Of a stretch of 64,000 nucleotides of DNA, positions 39,492 to 48,577 are shown in pieces. Numbering within the stretch: the stretch's first letter is position 1; each line of letters begins with the position of its first letter. Location: the NCBI RefSeq assembly GCF_022346885.1, contig NZ_JAKRNK010000009.1, positions 62,001 through 126,000 on the forward strand, written 5' to 3'. Under the pieces are notes generated by a model, which was not told the origin of the DNA, did no database searches, and was given only the letters and a program-made list of their open reading frames with translations. The translations under genes were made by a program, and so were the position numbers. Origin of the DNA: Paenibacillus sp. ACRRX. GTDB taxonomy: Bacteria; Bacillota; Bacilli; Paenibacillales; Paenibacillaceae.

Positions 39492-41966
39492 ATGATACAC
39501 AACAACCTAAGAAGGTTCGCATTCGATTATGCGAGTTCAGAAGAACGTCAGATCGATCAGGGAGACGATCAGAGCAGCATCCATTTTCCAACTGTATTCC
39601 TGTTTATAGGAACTAAGGTGTCAGATGCCATTGCACCTATCATTCAGATAAATGAGCGTAAATGGGATAACAATGCCGGCGTCATGTATGCACATGTGGT
39701 GTCTCGCGATTGGATAGCCGCTTCTGCGGATCATAAACAGGGAACTTCCGGGATCTATTCCGGAAGTTCTGTCCCTTCTCATTCAGAAGACGATAGGGAT
39801 GAAGCAGGGAAGGCTCACGAACAAAATAAGATGCAGACGCGTGTAACACGACTGGAGCTGCCTGTCCACACAACGGGAAAGAGCATGTCGCAGCGCAAGG
39901 ATGTATACACCCAATTACATCAGGATGAAGGTCACTTGTTGGAATTGAATCGAATGCTGCGCCAAATCAGTTACAGTATAGCAGAGTACGGGCGGTTATA
40001 TGCATCTTTTGATCGCATTCATGTGGCGGTCATAACCCGGGTGGATGATCCGCTGAACGTATTTGTGCCCGAAATATCTTTGCTCGCCAAAGATATTTTC
40101 AACCAATCGTTTAAGTCGGTACAGATGGACCTGTACGCCTTAATAAGCGAGAAAGAGCAGATGGAGTCATTTGGCTATGATAGTTCGCTCGGAGTGGCGT
40201 TTCTCCGAGAGTTGGATTATATGCAGAGTTCTCAATATTCATTCCATGCACCCTTGCATGTGACAGAAGACGGCATCTCGATTCCGGTCGTCCACTCCGC
40301 TGCACCCTTGTTTGATCTGGCGTACCTGCTCTCAGACAAAAATGAACGAGGCATCTCGTCTACTCATGACCTGGAAGATAACTGTGAAATCATCTGCCAT
40401 ATGAGTCTGTTAAAAAATCGAAAGCTGACGGACGTCTCGCACGAGCAGCAAGGTGAGCGTTATAACAATACGTCTTTTAAAAATAACATCATGACGGAAG
40501 ATGGCAGACAAGGTTATGTATCCGCGGGGTTCTCCAGAGTGAAACGTCCGAACGAGTCCATTGCACTCACTGTAATGTATCAATTATACCGGGAACTCGT
40601 GGTGAGGATGAACGATATACAGATGCGGAGCAGCATAGAGAAACTGGAAGTGCTTGGATTAACTCCGGCAGATGTGGCCAGTGTCACGGCGGGGATTGTG
40701 CCAGATGACCATGCCATTCAGGATATGAGCGGTATTATGACGCATGGGATAAGCTATTCTCAGCTAAAGCATATGACGCTGCGAGAAGCAGAACAAGCTT
40801 TGTTTGGTGATGGCTGTGAGGCTTACTTTCGGGATAACTTCATACGAGCTGCAGAGCTTCGTATGAGCCAGCACAGTGCGGCAGAACAGCTGCATCAGCA
40901 CGTTCAGCAAACTTTGAGCAAGCATCCAGATATCAGCTTGTTTCAACTTTATGAGTGGACGAATGAAGCAAATGAAGCAGAGAGCATTTGGCGTGACTTC
41001 CATGGTCTGATTCGGGACAAATCCAAAGTGCTGGAGTCGGTTCGGGGAGAACTTGAACAAATGTATCAAGAAAGCGTAGACGAGCAGTCTTTTCAGCGCT
41101 TGCCGCTGATGGACAAACATAATGTGCGCAGCTTTATCCGCTGTTTCTTCGACAAAGTGTATCGCTATAAGCTTGAGATGCTCCGCTTGGAAATGGAACT
41201 GGCATGGTACCGTGAATATGAAACGGCGCTTGGACAGCTCCATGCTGCATGTTCCCGTCAAGTCCGGGTAATGAAGCAAGTGGAACATGAGCTTCATCAA
41301 GCAGCACGGAGCATGATCAGAGAGGCTGATGATTATATTGGTCAGAACATTATAGAGTACTATCAACTCGTAACAGCTGCTGTTATGCAGGACATTGAAG
41401 CCAAGCGCGGAGAGGGGAGCTTCTTTGAGGATCGCTTTATAGGGAATCTCTCCCAGCTTGCGGAAGCAGGAGCGGAGGCGCTTACGGACAAGCTAATGGC
41501 GGTCTGTAAGCAGCATATTTTAACTGCGGCACCGTTCCATCAAACATTCGAAGAAGAATTGCTGCGACGCGCAAATGTTACCGTTGATTACAGCAACCGC
41601 GAAGTATTGTCAAAGGATGAATTGTTTAAAAAGCTGTATCGAACATTGGAAGAGCATGCGGTTATTCATATTCGTTTATTGGATTATACGCATGAGCACC
41701 GTTATGAAGAAAAATACTTTTTTGGCGACCGTTCAAGTGAATTTATTCGGTATGCGCTTAGTACGGACGAAACGTCGCGTATATATAAGCTGGGTTGTGT
41801 GCATGAGAGACGCAGTAGTGGTGTAGAGAAGTTAAACCTGATGGGCGGTTTCCATGTAGAGGATATGATGTATTACCGCAACGGCAGAGTGTATTACGAT
41901 AGTTACGCCCAGAACGGATACGAGTTCCACGGCATTAACCCAGACCTTTTGCCGGATATCCGCTGA
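39492..41966 (+). CDS. Large unknown partner of the tubulin-like protein
   Basis: 824 aa, no signal peptide or membrane span. It starts one base after the tubulin-like stop with almost no room for a separate ribosome site, implying translational coupling and stoichiometric need. Near the N-terminus FPTVFLFIGTKVSDAIAPII followed by YAHVVSRDW mirrors the strand-loop-helix-strand layout of the tubulin-like neighbour (ILIIGLGGTGIDALLRL) but without the glycine loop. The middle and C-terminal parts are highly helical (ESVRGELEQMYQESVDEQ, VRVMKQVEHELHQAARSM). A degenerate, non-hydrolysing tubulin-like subunit is an inference. Otherwise unrecognised. Confidence 0.75.
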   Translation: MIHNNLRRFAFDYASSEERQIDQGDDQSSIHFPTVFLFIGTKVSDAIAPIIQINERKWDNNAGVMYAHVVSRDWIAASADHKQGTSGIYSGSSVPSHSEDDRDEAGKAHEQNKMQTRVTRLELPVHTTGKSMSQRKDVYTQLHQDEGHLLELNRMLRQISYSIAEYGRLYASFDRIHVAVITRVDDPLNVFVPEISLLAKDIFNQSFKSVQMDLYALISEKEQMESFGYDSSLGVAFLRELDYMQSSQYSFHAPLHVTEDGISIPVVHSAAPLFDLAYLLSDKNERGISSTHDLEDNCEIICHMSLLKNRKLTDVSHEQQGERYNNTSFKNNIMTEDGRQGYVSAGFSRVKRPNESIALTVMYQLYRELVVRMNDIQMRSSIEKLEVLGLTPADVASVTAGIVPDDHAIQDMSGIMTHGISYSQLKHMTLREAEQALFGDGCEAYFRDNFIRAAELRMSQHSAAEQLHQHVQQTLSKHPDISLFQLYEWTNEANEAESIWRDFHGLIRDKSKVLESVRGELEQMYQESVDEQSFQRLPLMDKHNVRSFIRCFFDKVYRYKLEMLRLEMELAWYREYETALGQLHAACSRQVRVMKQVEHELHQAARSMIREADDYIGQNIIEYYQLVTAAVMQDIEAKRGEGSFFEDRFIGNLSQLAEAGAEALTDKLMAVCKQHILTAAPFHQTFEEELLRRANVTVDYSNREVLSKDELFKKLYRTLEEHAVIHIRLLDYTHEHRYEEKYFFGDRSSEFIRYALSTDETSRIYKLGCVHERRSSGVEKLNLMGGFHVEDMMYYRNGRVYYDSYAQNGYEFHGINPDLLPDIR

Positions 41967-42047
41967 TCGTGTTTGCTGATAGGCTTCGCTCGATGCGAGG
42001 CCTACGGTGCGTCATGTTCCTATTTCATGTGAGAGGATGCAATCAAT

Positions 42048-43328
42048 ATGCAGCGTAAAGTGAATATGCTGATGGTGCTGTTTAGCTTGATCGGAGGACT
42101 GATCGGCTTTACGGTCGGCGAATGGCTGTTGCACAGTCTGCTTGGAGAATGGCCGAGGGTTATTGTAGTGGGACTATATTTTGGGACAGTCGCTTTCTTT
42201 ATTGGCTTGTTCTGTCTGATCGCAGAGATGATATCGCCGCGTTTGAGCGGGGCGTCCTGGCGTCAACGCTATGTCGGGAATTCATGGAAGTTCCTTGTGC
42301 CAGCCACGTTAGTTATGCTCTTTGTGGCAGGACTTGCGCTGGAGTTTGTCCATCAGCTGGACTTGGGAGGGGCTAGGCCCGTTAAAGATATCACACTTGT
42401 CATCGACAATTCCGGCAGCATGCGGGATACGGACCCTGATAATGATCGATACAAGGCAGCCAAGCAGATGATCGGGGAAATGGACAGTGACAAAAAGGTA
42501 GCGGTCATTGTATTTAATGATAAAGCCGACCTGCTTCAACCTTACATTCAAGTGAAAGATCAAGCAGCTAAAGAAAGTATATACAATAAGATCGATGCGC
42601 TTAAACCGACGGAAGGCGGTACGGATATTGGCTTGTCACTGTCCGAAGCGATGAAGCATATCAAAGATAACGATACGGCAGGTCGCGGCACAATGGTTGT
42701 GCTGCTTTCGGACGGTTTTAGCGAGATGAACACTGGCGAAGCGCTGGCGGAATACCAACGACAGGGGATCGCCGTTCATACGATTGGCCTGAGTCTAGTA
42801 GATGCAAAGGGTGCCGGCTTGCTGCAAGATATCGCCAACCAGTCAGGCGGTCAGTACTATGATGTGTCAAAGGCTGACGAACTGTCCTTTGTATTTGAGC
42901 AAATTTATAACAAGATTGGCGAGCGTACGTTGATTACGGAGCGCACCGGGCCGCTAAAAGATAGTGGGTATTATACGGCGCTTCGAGTTGCAGCGCTGGT
43001 ACTTATTGGGGCGGCGCTAGGGCTTGCACTTGGACTTGTGTTTGACAATCGCCACCTGGCGAGAAGTTTTGCCATTGGAGGCGCATTTGCAGGCTTGATG
43101 TCCGGCATATTGCTGGAGGTGGGCTTAACTGGGCAGCCATTTAACGATGCCGTAATTAGACTGTTAGCCGATCTGATATTGGCGTGTGTCATCACGTTGT
43201 TTACCCTGGTTGTGCCAGTACAGGAGAACCAGCGGCTGCGTGAAGGCCGTCAACGTCCAGGATCAACTGGGCGTACCGGTGGCAGCTTTGCCGCTCGTCA
43301 GCAGGAAAGCCGCAATAAAGGGTTCTAA
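42048..43328 (+). CDS. Integral membrane von Willebrand factor A protein
   Basis: 426 aa. Three N-terminal hydrophobic spans (MLMVLFSLIGGLIGFTVGEW, IVVGLYFGTVAFFIGLFCLI, FLVPATLVMLFVAGLALEFV), then a vWA domain with intact MIDAS DNSGSMRDTDPDNDRY (about residue 121), GTDIGLSLSEAMKHI and VVLLSDGFSEMNTG. Three or four C-terminal spans follow (TALRVAALVLIGAALGLALG onward) before a short basic tail. Unlike the vWA at 34317 it has no signal peptide and is anchored at both ends. ATG 42048 follows AGAGGATG. An 81-base gap from the previous gene holds a 9-bp hairpin (41981-42003) lacking a T-run, possibly an mRNA processing or stability element. Confidence 0.88.
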   Translation: MQRKVNMLMVLFSLIGGLIGFTVGEWLLHSLLGEWPRVIVVGLYFGTVAFFIGLFCLIAEMISPRLSGASWRQRYVGNSWKFLVPATLVMLFVAGLALEFVHQLDLGGARPVKDITLVIDNSGSMRDTDPDNDRYKAAKQMIGEMDSDKKVAVIVFNDKADLLQPYIQVKDQAAKESIYNKIDALKPTEGGTDIGLSLSEAMKHIKDNDTAGRGTMVVLLSDGFSEMNTGEALAEYQRQGIAVHTIGLSLVDAKGAGLLQDIANQSGGQYYDVSKADELSFVFEQIYNKIGERTLITERTGPLKDSGYYTALRVAALVLIGAALGLALGLVFDNRHLARSFAIGGAFAGLMSGILLEVGLTGQPFNDAVIRLLADLILACVITLFTLVVPVQENQRLREGRQRPGSTGRTGGSFAARQQESRNKGF

Positions 43329-43362
43329 ACGTGAGAGCCAAGTGCGGAGGAGGCAAGAAGTG

Positions 43363-43998
43363 ATGCAGTATATCCAAGCGGATACGGCAACTCCAGTCAT
43401 CAAGGGGATCACCCACAGTGTTGATAATGATCGCAGCACGATACGCTGGTTATGGCCCGAAGGTGTTCAAGTCGTATACATTCATAAGGCTAACGCAGAT
43501 GAACAGCTACAATTACAGCCAGTCCCGGCCAGTCTGAAGTTGTACACAAAGGATGAATATAAAGCCAACAATGGCTATTATGACCGGATAGAGGGTTTTG
43601 GCCGAATCGTATATACGATATTTGCCTGTGTGATGACGGGTGGTACAGCGCAGCTCGTTCTACAGGCAGACGGTTCTAACCGTGTTGTCATGAGTACGGG
43701 TAAAGCTAAAATCTACTTCTCGATTCGTCAAAAAAGCACGTTGTTCAAAAAACTCAAATCGGTTCACATTCAGGTGACGGCAGAAGTTCCTATTGCAAAG
43801 GAAGTATTGTGTTATGTGAAGAAGCAAGGGGCTTACCCGGCGAATAAAGAAGACGGAACCGTGTATCCATTTGTTGCGCCGTTTGCCCCAGGCAAAAACG
43901 TGCTGCCAATCATCGAGATTGGAAAGGATGACTATATTCGGTTATTTTTTACCGACGGACGCTTATACGGGCAATTATACGAATTGATACCGGAATAA
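43363..43998 (+). CDS. Beta-rich protein of unknown function in the GTPase operon
   Basis: 211 aa. GGAGGAGG (43346-43353) supports ATG 43363 (GTG 43360 is also possible); the longer open frame that overlaps the vWA gene is not used. The sequence alternates short polar strands (IKGITHSVDNDRSTIRWLWP, GTAQLVLQADGSNRVVMSTG, SVHIQVTAEVPIAKEVLCYV) and resembles two beta-sandwich modules such as fibronectin-type domains, the opening being like a fragment found in vWA/GTPase operons. No catalytic motif or membrane span. Probably a cytoplasmic binding partner of the following GTPase. Confidence 0.65.
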   Translation: MQYIQADTATPVIKGITHSVDNDRSTIRWLWPEGVQVVYIHKANADEQLQLQPVPASLKLYTKDEYKANNGYYDRIEGFGRIVYTIFACVMTGGTAQLVLQADGSNRVVMSTGKAKIYFSIRQKSTLFKKLKSVHIQVTAEVPIAKEVLCYVKKQGAYPANKEDGTVYPFVAPFAPGKNVLPIIEIGKDDYIRLFFTDGRLYGQLYELIPE

Positions 43999-44010
43999 GG
44001 AGGGTTCACT

Positions 44011-45273
44011 ATGGGTATTTTTGATTTGTTTAAAAAGAAACCACAGACGGCGCCCAAGCCGCTCTATTACGATATTGTCTGTCCTTACTGTTTTAGTAAA
44101 TTCACTCCCGAAGAGGTCGTGTTCCGCGCAGCACATCACCGCGAGGATGATGAGAATTATGCGTTGCAGGAAGATGAGAAGCTAAATAAATATCGGGAGC
44201 GCTTCGGGTTGGACACCGTGTATGACATGGAGGCTGTGCTGGATCCGCATGATATTCCAGAGGAGCATCATTTGTACTCGGATCATGTGCTGATCGGTCT
44301 GAATGATCGTTATGGTGTTGTGACCAGAAGCCGATTATGCCCGAACTGCCACAATGAGCTGCCTGTTACAGCAGGAAAAGTACCAAGCAACATTATATCG
44401 ATCATTGGTGCTTCCCAAGTCGGTAAATCGGTGTATATGACGTCGCTTATTCATACGCTGCAGCATATGACCGCCGATCATTTTGACGCCGCATGTATGC
44501 CGCTCAATGCCGAGATTAGTCGTAAATTTCGCACGATGTACGAGGAGCCTCTGTTCGAACGGGGAGACTTGCTTGCTTCCACACAAAAAGAGAAGATGCA
44601 GGAACCGTTTATTTTCCAATTTGTATTTAAGGATGAGACGAAGCCGCCGCTTACACTGGTGTTCTTTGACGTCGCAGGCGAGGGTATGGTGGATCAAGAT
44701 TACTTGGGCTTGCACGGCCAGCACATTAAGAACTCTGCTGGTATTCTGTTTATGGTGGACCCACTTCAGATTCGATCCATTCGAGAGAAGATTCGCATTA
44801 AATACGGCGATACATCGGATAATTGGGTTCCGCAATATGATGAGCCGCGTGATGTGGTGCTGACGATGTTTGGTGACTTCATCGCATATGAGGCGAAGAA
44901 CAAGACAGATATCCCCACTGCAGTTGTGCTGACAAAGAGTGATATGCTGCATTCCTTAAAGGATGAGGATGGCGAGTATATTAAGTCTAACAGCAACATT
45001 TTTAACAACGTTGTGCACCGCAAATATATGGATGTCGCTGAATTCGAAAATATAGACGGTGAAATCCGTCGATTTATTGAAAAGGTAGATCGCCCGTTTA
45101 AAGGCACGATGGACGTTTATTTCTCGAACACGGCCTACTTTGCGGTATCTGCGCTTGGCAGCAATCCTGTTGATCAAAAGCTTCAAGGGGTAGTTAGTCC
45201 GGTACGGGTAGATGAGCCCTTTATTTGGCTGTTGTATAAGCTGAATTACATTGAAGGGAGAGAAGAACGTTGA
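44011..45273 (+). CDS. Zinc-ribbon GTPase of the double-GTPase (DO-GTPase) type
   Basis: 420 aa. N-terminal zinc ribbon from two CxxC pairs (C24/C27 in DIVCPYCFSKF; C110/C113 in SRLCPNCHNELP) separated by an insert. A TRAFAC-like GTPase domain follows: Walker A IIGASQVGKSVYMTSLIHTL (about residue 133), switch II VFFDVAGEGMVDQDYL (about 219) and the guanine-specificity motif VLTKSDML (about 308). This arrangement, next to a GAP1-like gene, matches the GTPase families described by comparative genomics as cores of prokaryotic conflict systems. ATG 44011 follows AAGGAGGG. The stop overlaps the TTG start of the next gene, so the two are produced together. Confidence 0.8.
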   Translation: MGIFDLFKKKPQTAPKPLYYDIVCPYCFSKFTPEEVVFRAAHHREDDENYALQEDEKLNKYRERFGLDTVYDMEAVLDPHDIPEEHHLYSDHVLIGLNDRYGVVTRSRLCPNCHNELPVTAGKVPSNIISIIGASQVGKSVYMTSLIHTLQHMTADHFDAACMPLNAEISRKFRTMYEEPLFERGDLLASTQKEKMQEPFIFQFVFKDETKPPLTLVFFDVAGEGMVDQDYLGLHGQHIKNSAGILFMVDPLQIRSIREKIRIKYGDTSDNWVPQYDEPRDVVLTMFGDFIAYEAKNKTDIPTAVVLTKSDMLHSLKDEDGEYIKSNSNIFNNVVHRKYMDVAEFENIDGEIRRFIEKVDRPFKGTMDVYFSNTAYFAVSALGSNPVDQKLQGVVSPVRVDEPFIWLLYKLNYIEGREER

Positions 45274-48233
45274 CGTTATCCGATCCCAGCAAGATTCAGC
45301 AGCAGATGTATACGAGAGAACGGCGCGGTATCTTTCGCTCCACGGAAGGGTACGATACGATTGCTAAATCCAAGGGACTAGATCCGAATTGGATTAAAAA
45401 AGCGCTGCACCCGTTCTGTGTATACGATGCTCCCGCAGAATTGTCTGCACGAGGGGAGAAGGAAGATACGGCCTATCCGAAGGCGATGCATTTGTTTCAC
45501 AATGATACAGGACAGATGGTGCTCGGGCGCAGTGTCTACCGTTCAACTGACTTTACCGGCCTGCGCAGCACCTTCTTTACACACAACTATGTAATTCCGG
45601 CAGACCGCATCGCGGACATCGTTAACAAGTCCCATTCTTGGCTGGACGTGCTTTACATAGATAGCTACGATATTGAGCAAGGAATGGAACTTGCAGAACT
45701 GGATACCTTGCCAACAGCGGAGCAACGCGGAGGAGCACCCTCTGATCCCATTGCGTGGTTGGAAAGCATCGGTATTGGCGAAAAACTGTTTAAGCAGCTG
45801 TTATTTGCGGTTATGTCGTCTGTTGCTTCGAAACGTAAAGTATATGTGGCGCTCGATGTGCCAATTGAGCTGGTAGCAGAGACAGCATGTCGATTACTCG
45901 GCGTACTTTATACCTGTTTGCCGTATGCATTCCGTCAAACGCTTGGCTTTATAACCTATGCGAAGGAACCGCAAAGCCGTAAAGGTATTCACCTGACTTT
46001 TGTCGAGAAAGGCAGTCTTAGACCAAACGATCGAAATACAGATAAGGACTACACGTTTGATCTCGCATCGCAGCGGGTAACTAATGCGGATGTGGATTTC
46101 AGCAAGCAGCCTTACTTGGACCTGGCGTGGACCAATTTGACGCAGCTTGATCGAGCAGAAGATTTCTATCAGTTTGCAGGTCAGATGCTGGCAGATATGG
46201 ATGCCGTTCGTCATACAGCAATTACGAGCTACCATGAACTCGCTGTATTTTATCAGGTTGAAGCGGGCAACGAATCACTGTACGATGTCAACAAAAATGC
46301 AGTGCTGCGTGCGATGCTAGAATATTTGACGCCTGCAGGAGCCATAACGGGCAAAAAGCGGCTTAACGAGCTGTTTATGTCGCGTTTTACACGGGAATTC
46401 GAGCTTATCAAGCAGCGCCAAATCCCGGAATTGCAGCTGGTTAAATGTTTGAAAGAGTATGCAGAACTGCCAGACACAGATGTGGATAAACAGTTGGTCG
46501 CTTATATGATAGGCGCGATCCATAATGCGCAGTTGGACAAACGCAAAGACCGGTCGGAGGCATTTTACACATTAGTTGGAAGCCAGCCGTCCTTAAGTCG
46601 CGCATTTTTTGATACCGTATTAAATTTGGGTAAAGCAAGCGAATTGTTTGAGCCGTATATCCAGCAGCAATTTCTCACAGCTATAAAAGCTGAGGATGTC
46701 GTGCAGTTGGCGTACCAGTGGTCGTCTACACATCCGCAGACGCTCAAAAATGCTTTTTTTGTGGAGCTGGCGGAAAAGCAGTTAGTGAGCAAGCTGCGCA
46801 CAGAATCTGATGCTGTGGCAGCTGTCAACGCGACACATGATTTGATCGATGAGCTGCTGGAGCGTAATCGTGATTACGGGAACGGTACTCTAATGCAGAA
46901 GCTGTCTTATTCGGCAGACCTTTTCCTGTTGACGGAGCTGAATCTGGAGCAGGTTCGGAAAGAGCAGCTGCTGAAAATCGGATTTTTACAATATCCGGAT
47001 GAAGTAAAGTCTTGGGCAGCTCGATTTAACCAACAGGTTCAAAGTAAAGCAGCCATTATGCTGGCAGCTTATCAATGGTTTGTTGAGCAGGACCCGGACG
47101 AAACCGTGTTTGATGATCTTACCTTATCTGAGTTGGATCAGGTACAAAAGCTGGGACGCAACTGGCTGCAGCGGGATATCATACCGGATCAGTTCGGCAG
47201 ATTGGTGCTGGCCTTCTACTGTGAAGCACCAAGCGGCACGGTTGATTACGGAGCACTGCTTCATTATTTGCAGCTGAACTCACCGGATAAAGAGACGCTG
47301 TATCAATTTATGAGATGGTCGGAGACTCAAATGAACTTTGTCCGCTCACGCAAGCTTGTACCTGCATACGCGGCTGCAATCGTATCTTACTTTAAGAAGC
47401 ATGATCGTGATGCTTTTAAGAACAGAGCTAATCGTAAGGCTTATTTTGAACAGGCAGGAACTGCACTTAAGCCTGTTTATGAAAAAGCGAGAATGGAGCT
47501 GTCGTCCCCGCTCGTAAAGTTCTTCAAGCGAAACAAGAAAGTAAGTCTGATGCTTGTTACGATGTTAGTAGTTGTTGGGGGTACGCTGCTGGGACTGCAA
47601 GCTGCGGGGGTATTTGAGCCGCCGGCCCCGGTAGCAGTGGAGAAGCCGTCGGAAGGGAAGAAACCGGAGACAGATACTTTACCACAGACAGGAAAAGAGC
47701 ATAAGCCTCTCGTATTTGCCGAACTCGTTACGGATAAAGTCGAAGGTGTAGATAAGGTGACAACACAGCTCGTATTTGAAGTAGCAACAGAAGCTGAATG
47801 TGCTGCATTTGATACAAAACGAATACAGGTTACCTTTAATGACGGGAAGCAGATCGAATATAAGGATCGGAAGGCGCTCTCGACCTGCAAGGCGAATGCC
47901 CAAGATCAGCTAGGCTCTGCCCTGCCAGATAAGGAAGCAGTGAGTCAAGGTGAAGATAAACAAGGTTCAACTGATTCTGCCACAGGTGATGATTCAGCCG
48001 CGGGGTCCGGTAATACTGGAACAAAGCCAGCAGATACGAGTGCTGATGGGAAAGAGAAGGACAGCAAAGATGAAGCGAAATTATCAGAAAATGCTGGGAA
48101 GAATGCTGCCGCTGGAGAAACTACAGGTGCATTACCCTATCGTATAACGGTAAAACTGGGCGAACAGGTCAGCACCTCGGACATCCGTGAAGTGGCTGTA
48201 GGCACTACTATTTTTCCTTTTATCGTAAAATAA
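45270..48233 (+). CDS. GAP1-like GTPase-associated membrane protein
   Basis: 987 aa, TTG start overlapping the GTPase stop (TTGA) with AAGGGAGAGAAG upstream. The N-terminal 250 residues (QQMYTRERRGIFRSTEGYDT, FHNDTGQMVLGRSVYRSTDF, FFTHNYVIP) fit the GAP1-N domain of GTPase-associated protein 1. A long helical middle region follows. Near residues 755-780 is a single transmembrane helix (VSLMLVTMLVVVGGTLLGLQ), then an extracytoplasmic tail with a low-complexity linker rich in Ser, Asp, Lys, Gly (about 885-945) and a small beta segment at the end. It could carry a signal across the membrane to or from the GTPase. Last gene of the operon. Confidence 0.78.
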   Translation: MTLSDPSKIQQQMYTRERRGIFRSTEGYDTIAKSKGLDPNWIKKALHPFCVYDAPAELSARGEKEDTAYPKAMHLFHNDTGQMVLGRSVYRSTDFTGLRSTFFTHNYVIPADRIADIVNKSHSWLDVLYIDSYDIEQGMELAELDTLPTAEQRGGAPSDPIAWLESIGIGEKLFKQLLFAVMSSVASKRKVYVALDVPIELVAETACRLLGVLYTCLPYAFRQTLGFITYAKEPQSRKGIHLTFVEKGSLRPNDRNTDKDYTFDLASQRVTNADVDFSKQPYLDLAWTNLTQLDRAEDFYQFAGQMLADMDAVRHTAITSYHELAVFYQVEAGNESLYDVNKNAVLRAMLEYLTPAGAITGKKRLNELFMSRFTREFELIKQRQIPELQLVKCLKEYAELPDTDVDKQLVAYMIGAIHNAQLDKRKDRSEAFYTLVGSQPSLSRAFFDTVLNLGKASELFEPYIQQQFLTAIKAEDVVQLAYQWSSTHPQTLKNAFFVELAEKQLVSKLRTESDAVAAVNATHDLIDELLERNRDYGNGTLMQKLSYSADLFLLTELNLEQVRKEQLLKIGFLQYPDEVKSWAARFNQQVQSKAAIMLAAYQWFVEQDPDETVFDDLTLSELDQVQKLGRNWLQRDIIPDQFGRLVLAFYCEAPSGTVDYGALLHYLQLNSPDKETLYQFMRWSETQMNFVRSRKLVPAYAAAIVSYFKKHDRDAFKNRANRKAYFEQAGTALKPVYEKARMELSSPLVKFFKRNKKVSLMLVTMLVVVGGTLLGLQAAGVFEPPAPVAVEKPSEGKKPETDTLPQTGKEHKPLVFAELVTDKVEGVDKVTTQLVFEVATEAECAAFDTKRIQVTFNDGKQIEYKDRKALSTCKANAQDQLGSALPDKEAVSQGEDKQGSTDSATGDDSAAGSGNTGTKPADTSADGKEKDSKDEAKLSENAGKNAAAGETTGALPYRITVKLGEQVSTSDIREVAVGTTIFPFIVK

Positions 48234-48250
48234 AATGAGCAAGCTGTGAG

Positions 48251-48277
48251 AAGGGGGCTGAAATGCCCCTTTTTTTG
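48251..48277 (+). terminator. Intrinsic terminator of the tubulin/vWA/GTPase operon
   Basis: AAGGGGGC (48251-48258) pairs with GCCCCTTT around a six-base loop, then TTTTTT. Located 17 bases after the GAP1-like stop. Confidence 0.88.
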
Positions 48278-48330
48278 TGTTTATAACCTAAGAGGAAGCT
48301 TCAGTCTTTGCTTAAAAGGTGATCAAAGGT

Positions 48331-48513
48331 TCAGCGTTGATTCGGTAACGATTGCGAATCTAAAAAAGGGGCTGCCACTTGAAGATCTGGAATGACGTAG
48401 TGGTCAGGCACACGCTCAATGATCACATTCCAGACGAGGGATTCGACCATAATCCCGTCTGTAGAGGGTGGGGTCAAAAATAGATTGCTGTACAAGCTGC
48501 CCGGCACTTGCAT
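48331..48513 (-). CDS. Small protein (60 aa) of unknown function
   Basis: ATG at 48513 with an excellent ribosome site TAGGAGGTGC (48520-48529 on the minus strand), which is the main reason to accept it. The product starts MQVPGSLYSNLFLTPPSTDG and continues VESLVWNVIIERVPDHYVIP. It looks beta-strand prone, with no signal or membrane span. It lies 64 bases downstream of the GT4 gene at 48578-49780 on the same strand and may be its co-transcribed partner. No family recognised. Confidence 0.6.
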   Translation of the reverse strand: MQVPGSLYSNLFLTPPSTDGIMVESLVWNVIIERVPDHYVIPDLQVAAPFLDSQSLPNQR

Positions 48514-48577
48514 ACTAATAGCACCTCCTACGTGTAAATGTATGAAGTCGTATTTTCGTGTTAACCAAGCTGGAGGG

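Noticed and set aside
43186..43362. N-terminal extension of the 211-aa beta-rich protein into the vWA gene
   Set aside because: It overlaps the secure vWA C-terminus in another frame; GGAGGAGG just before 43363 sets the start.
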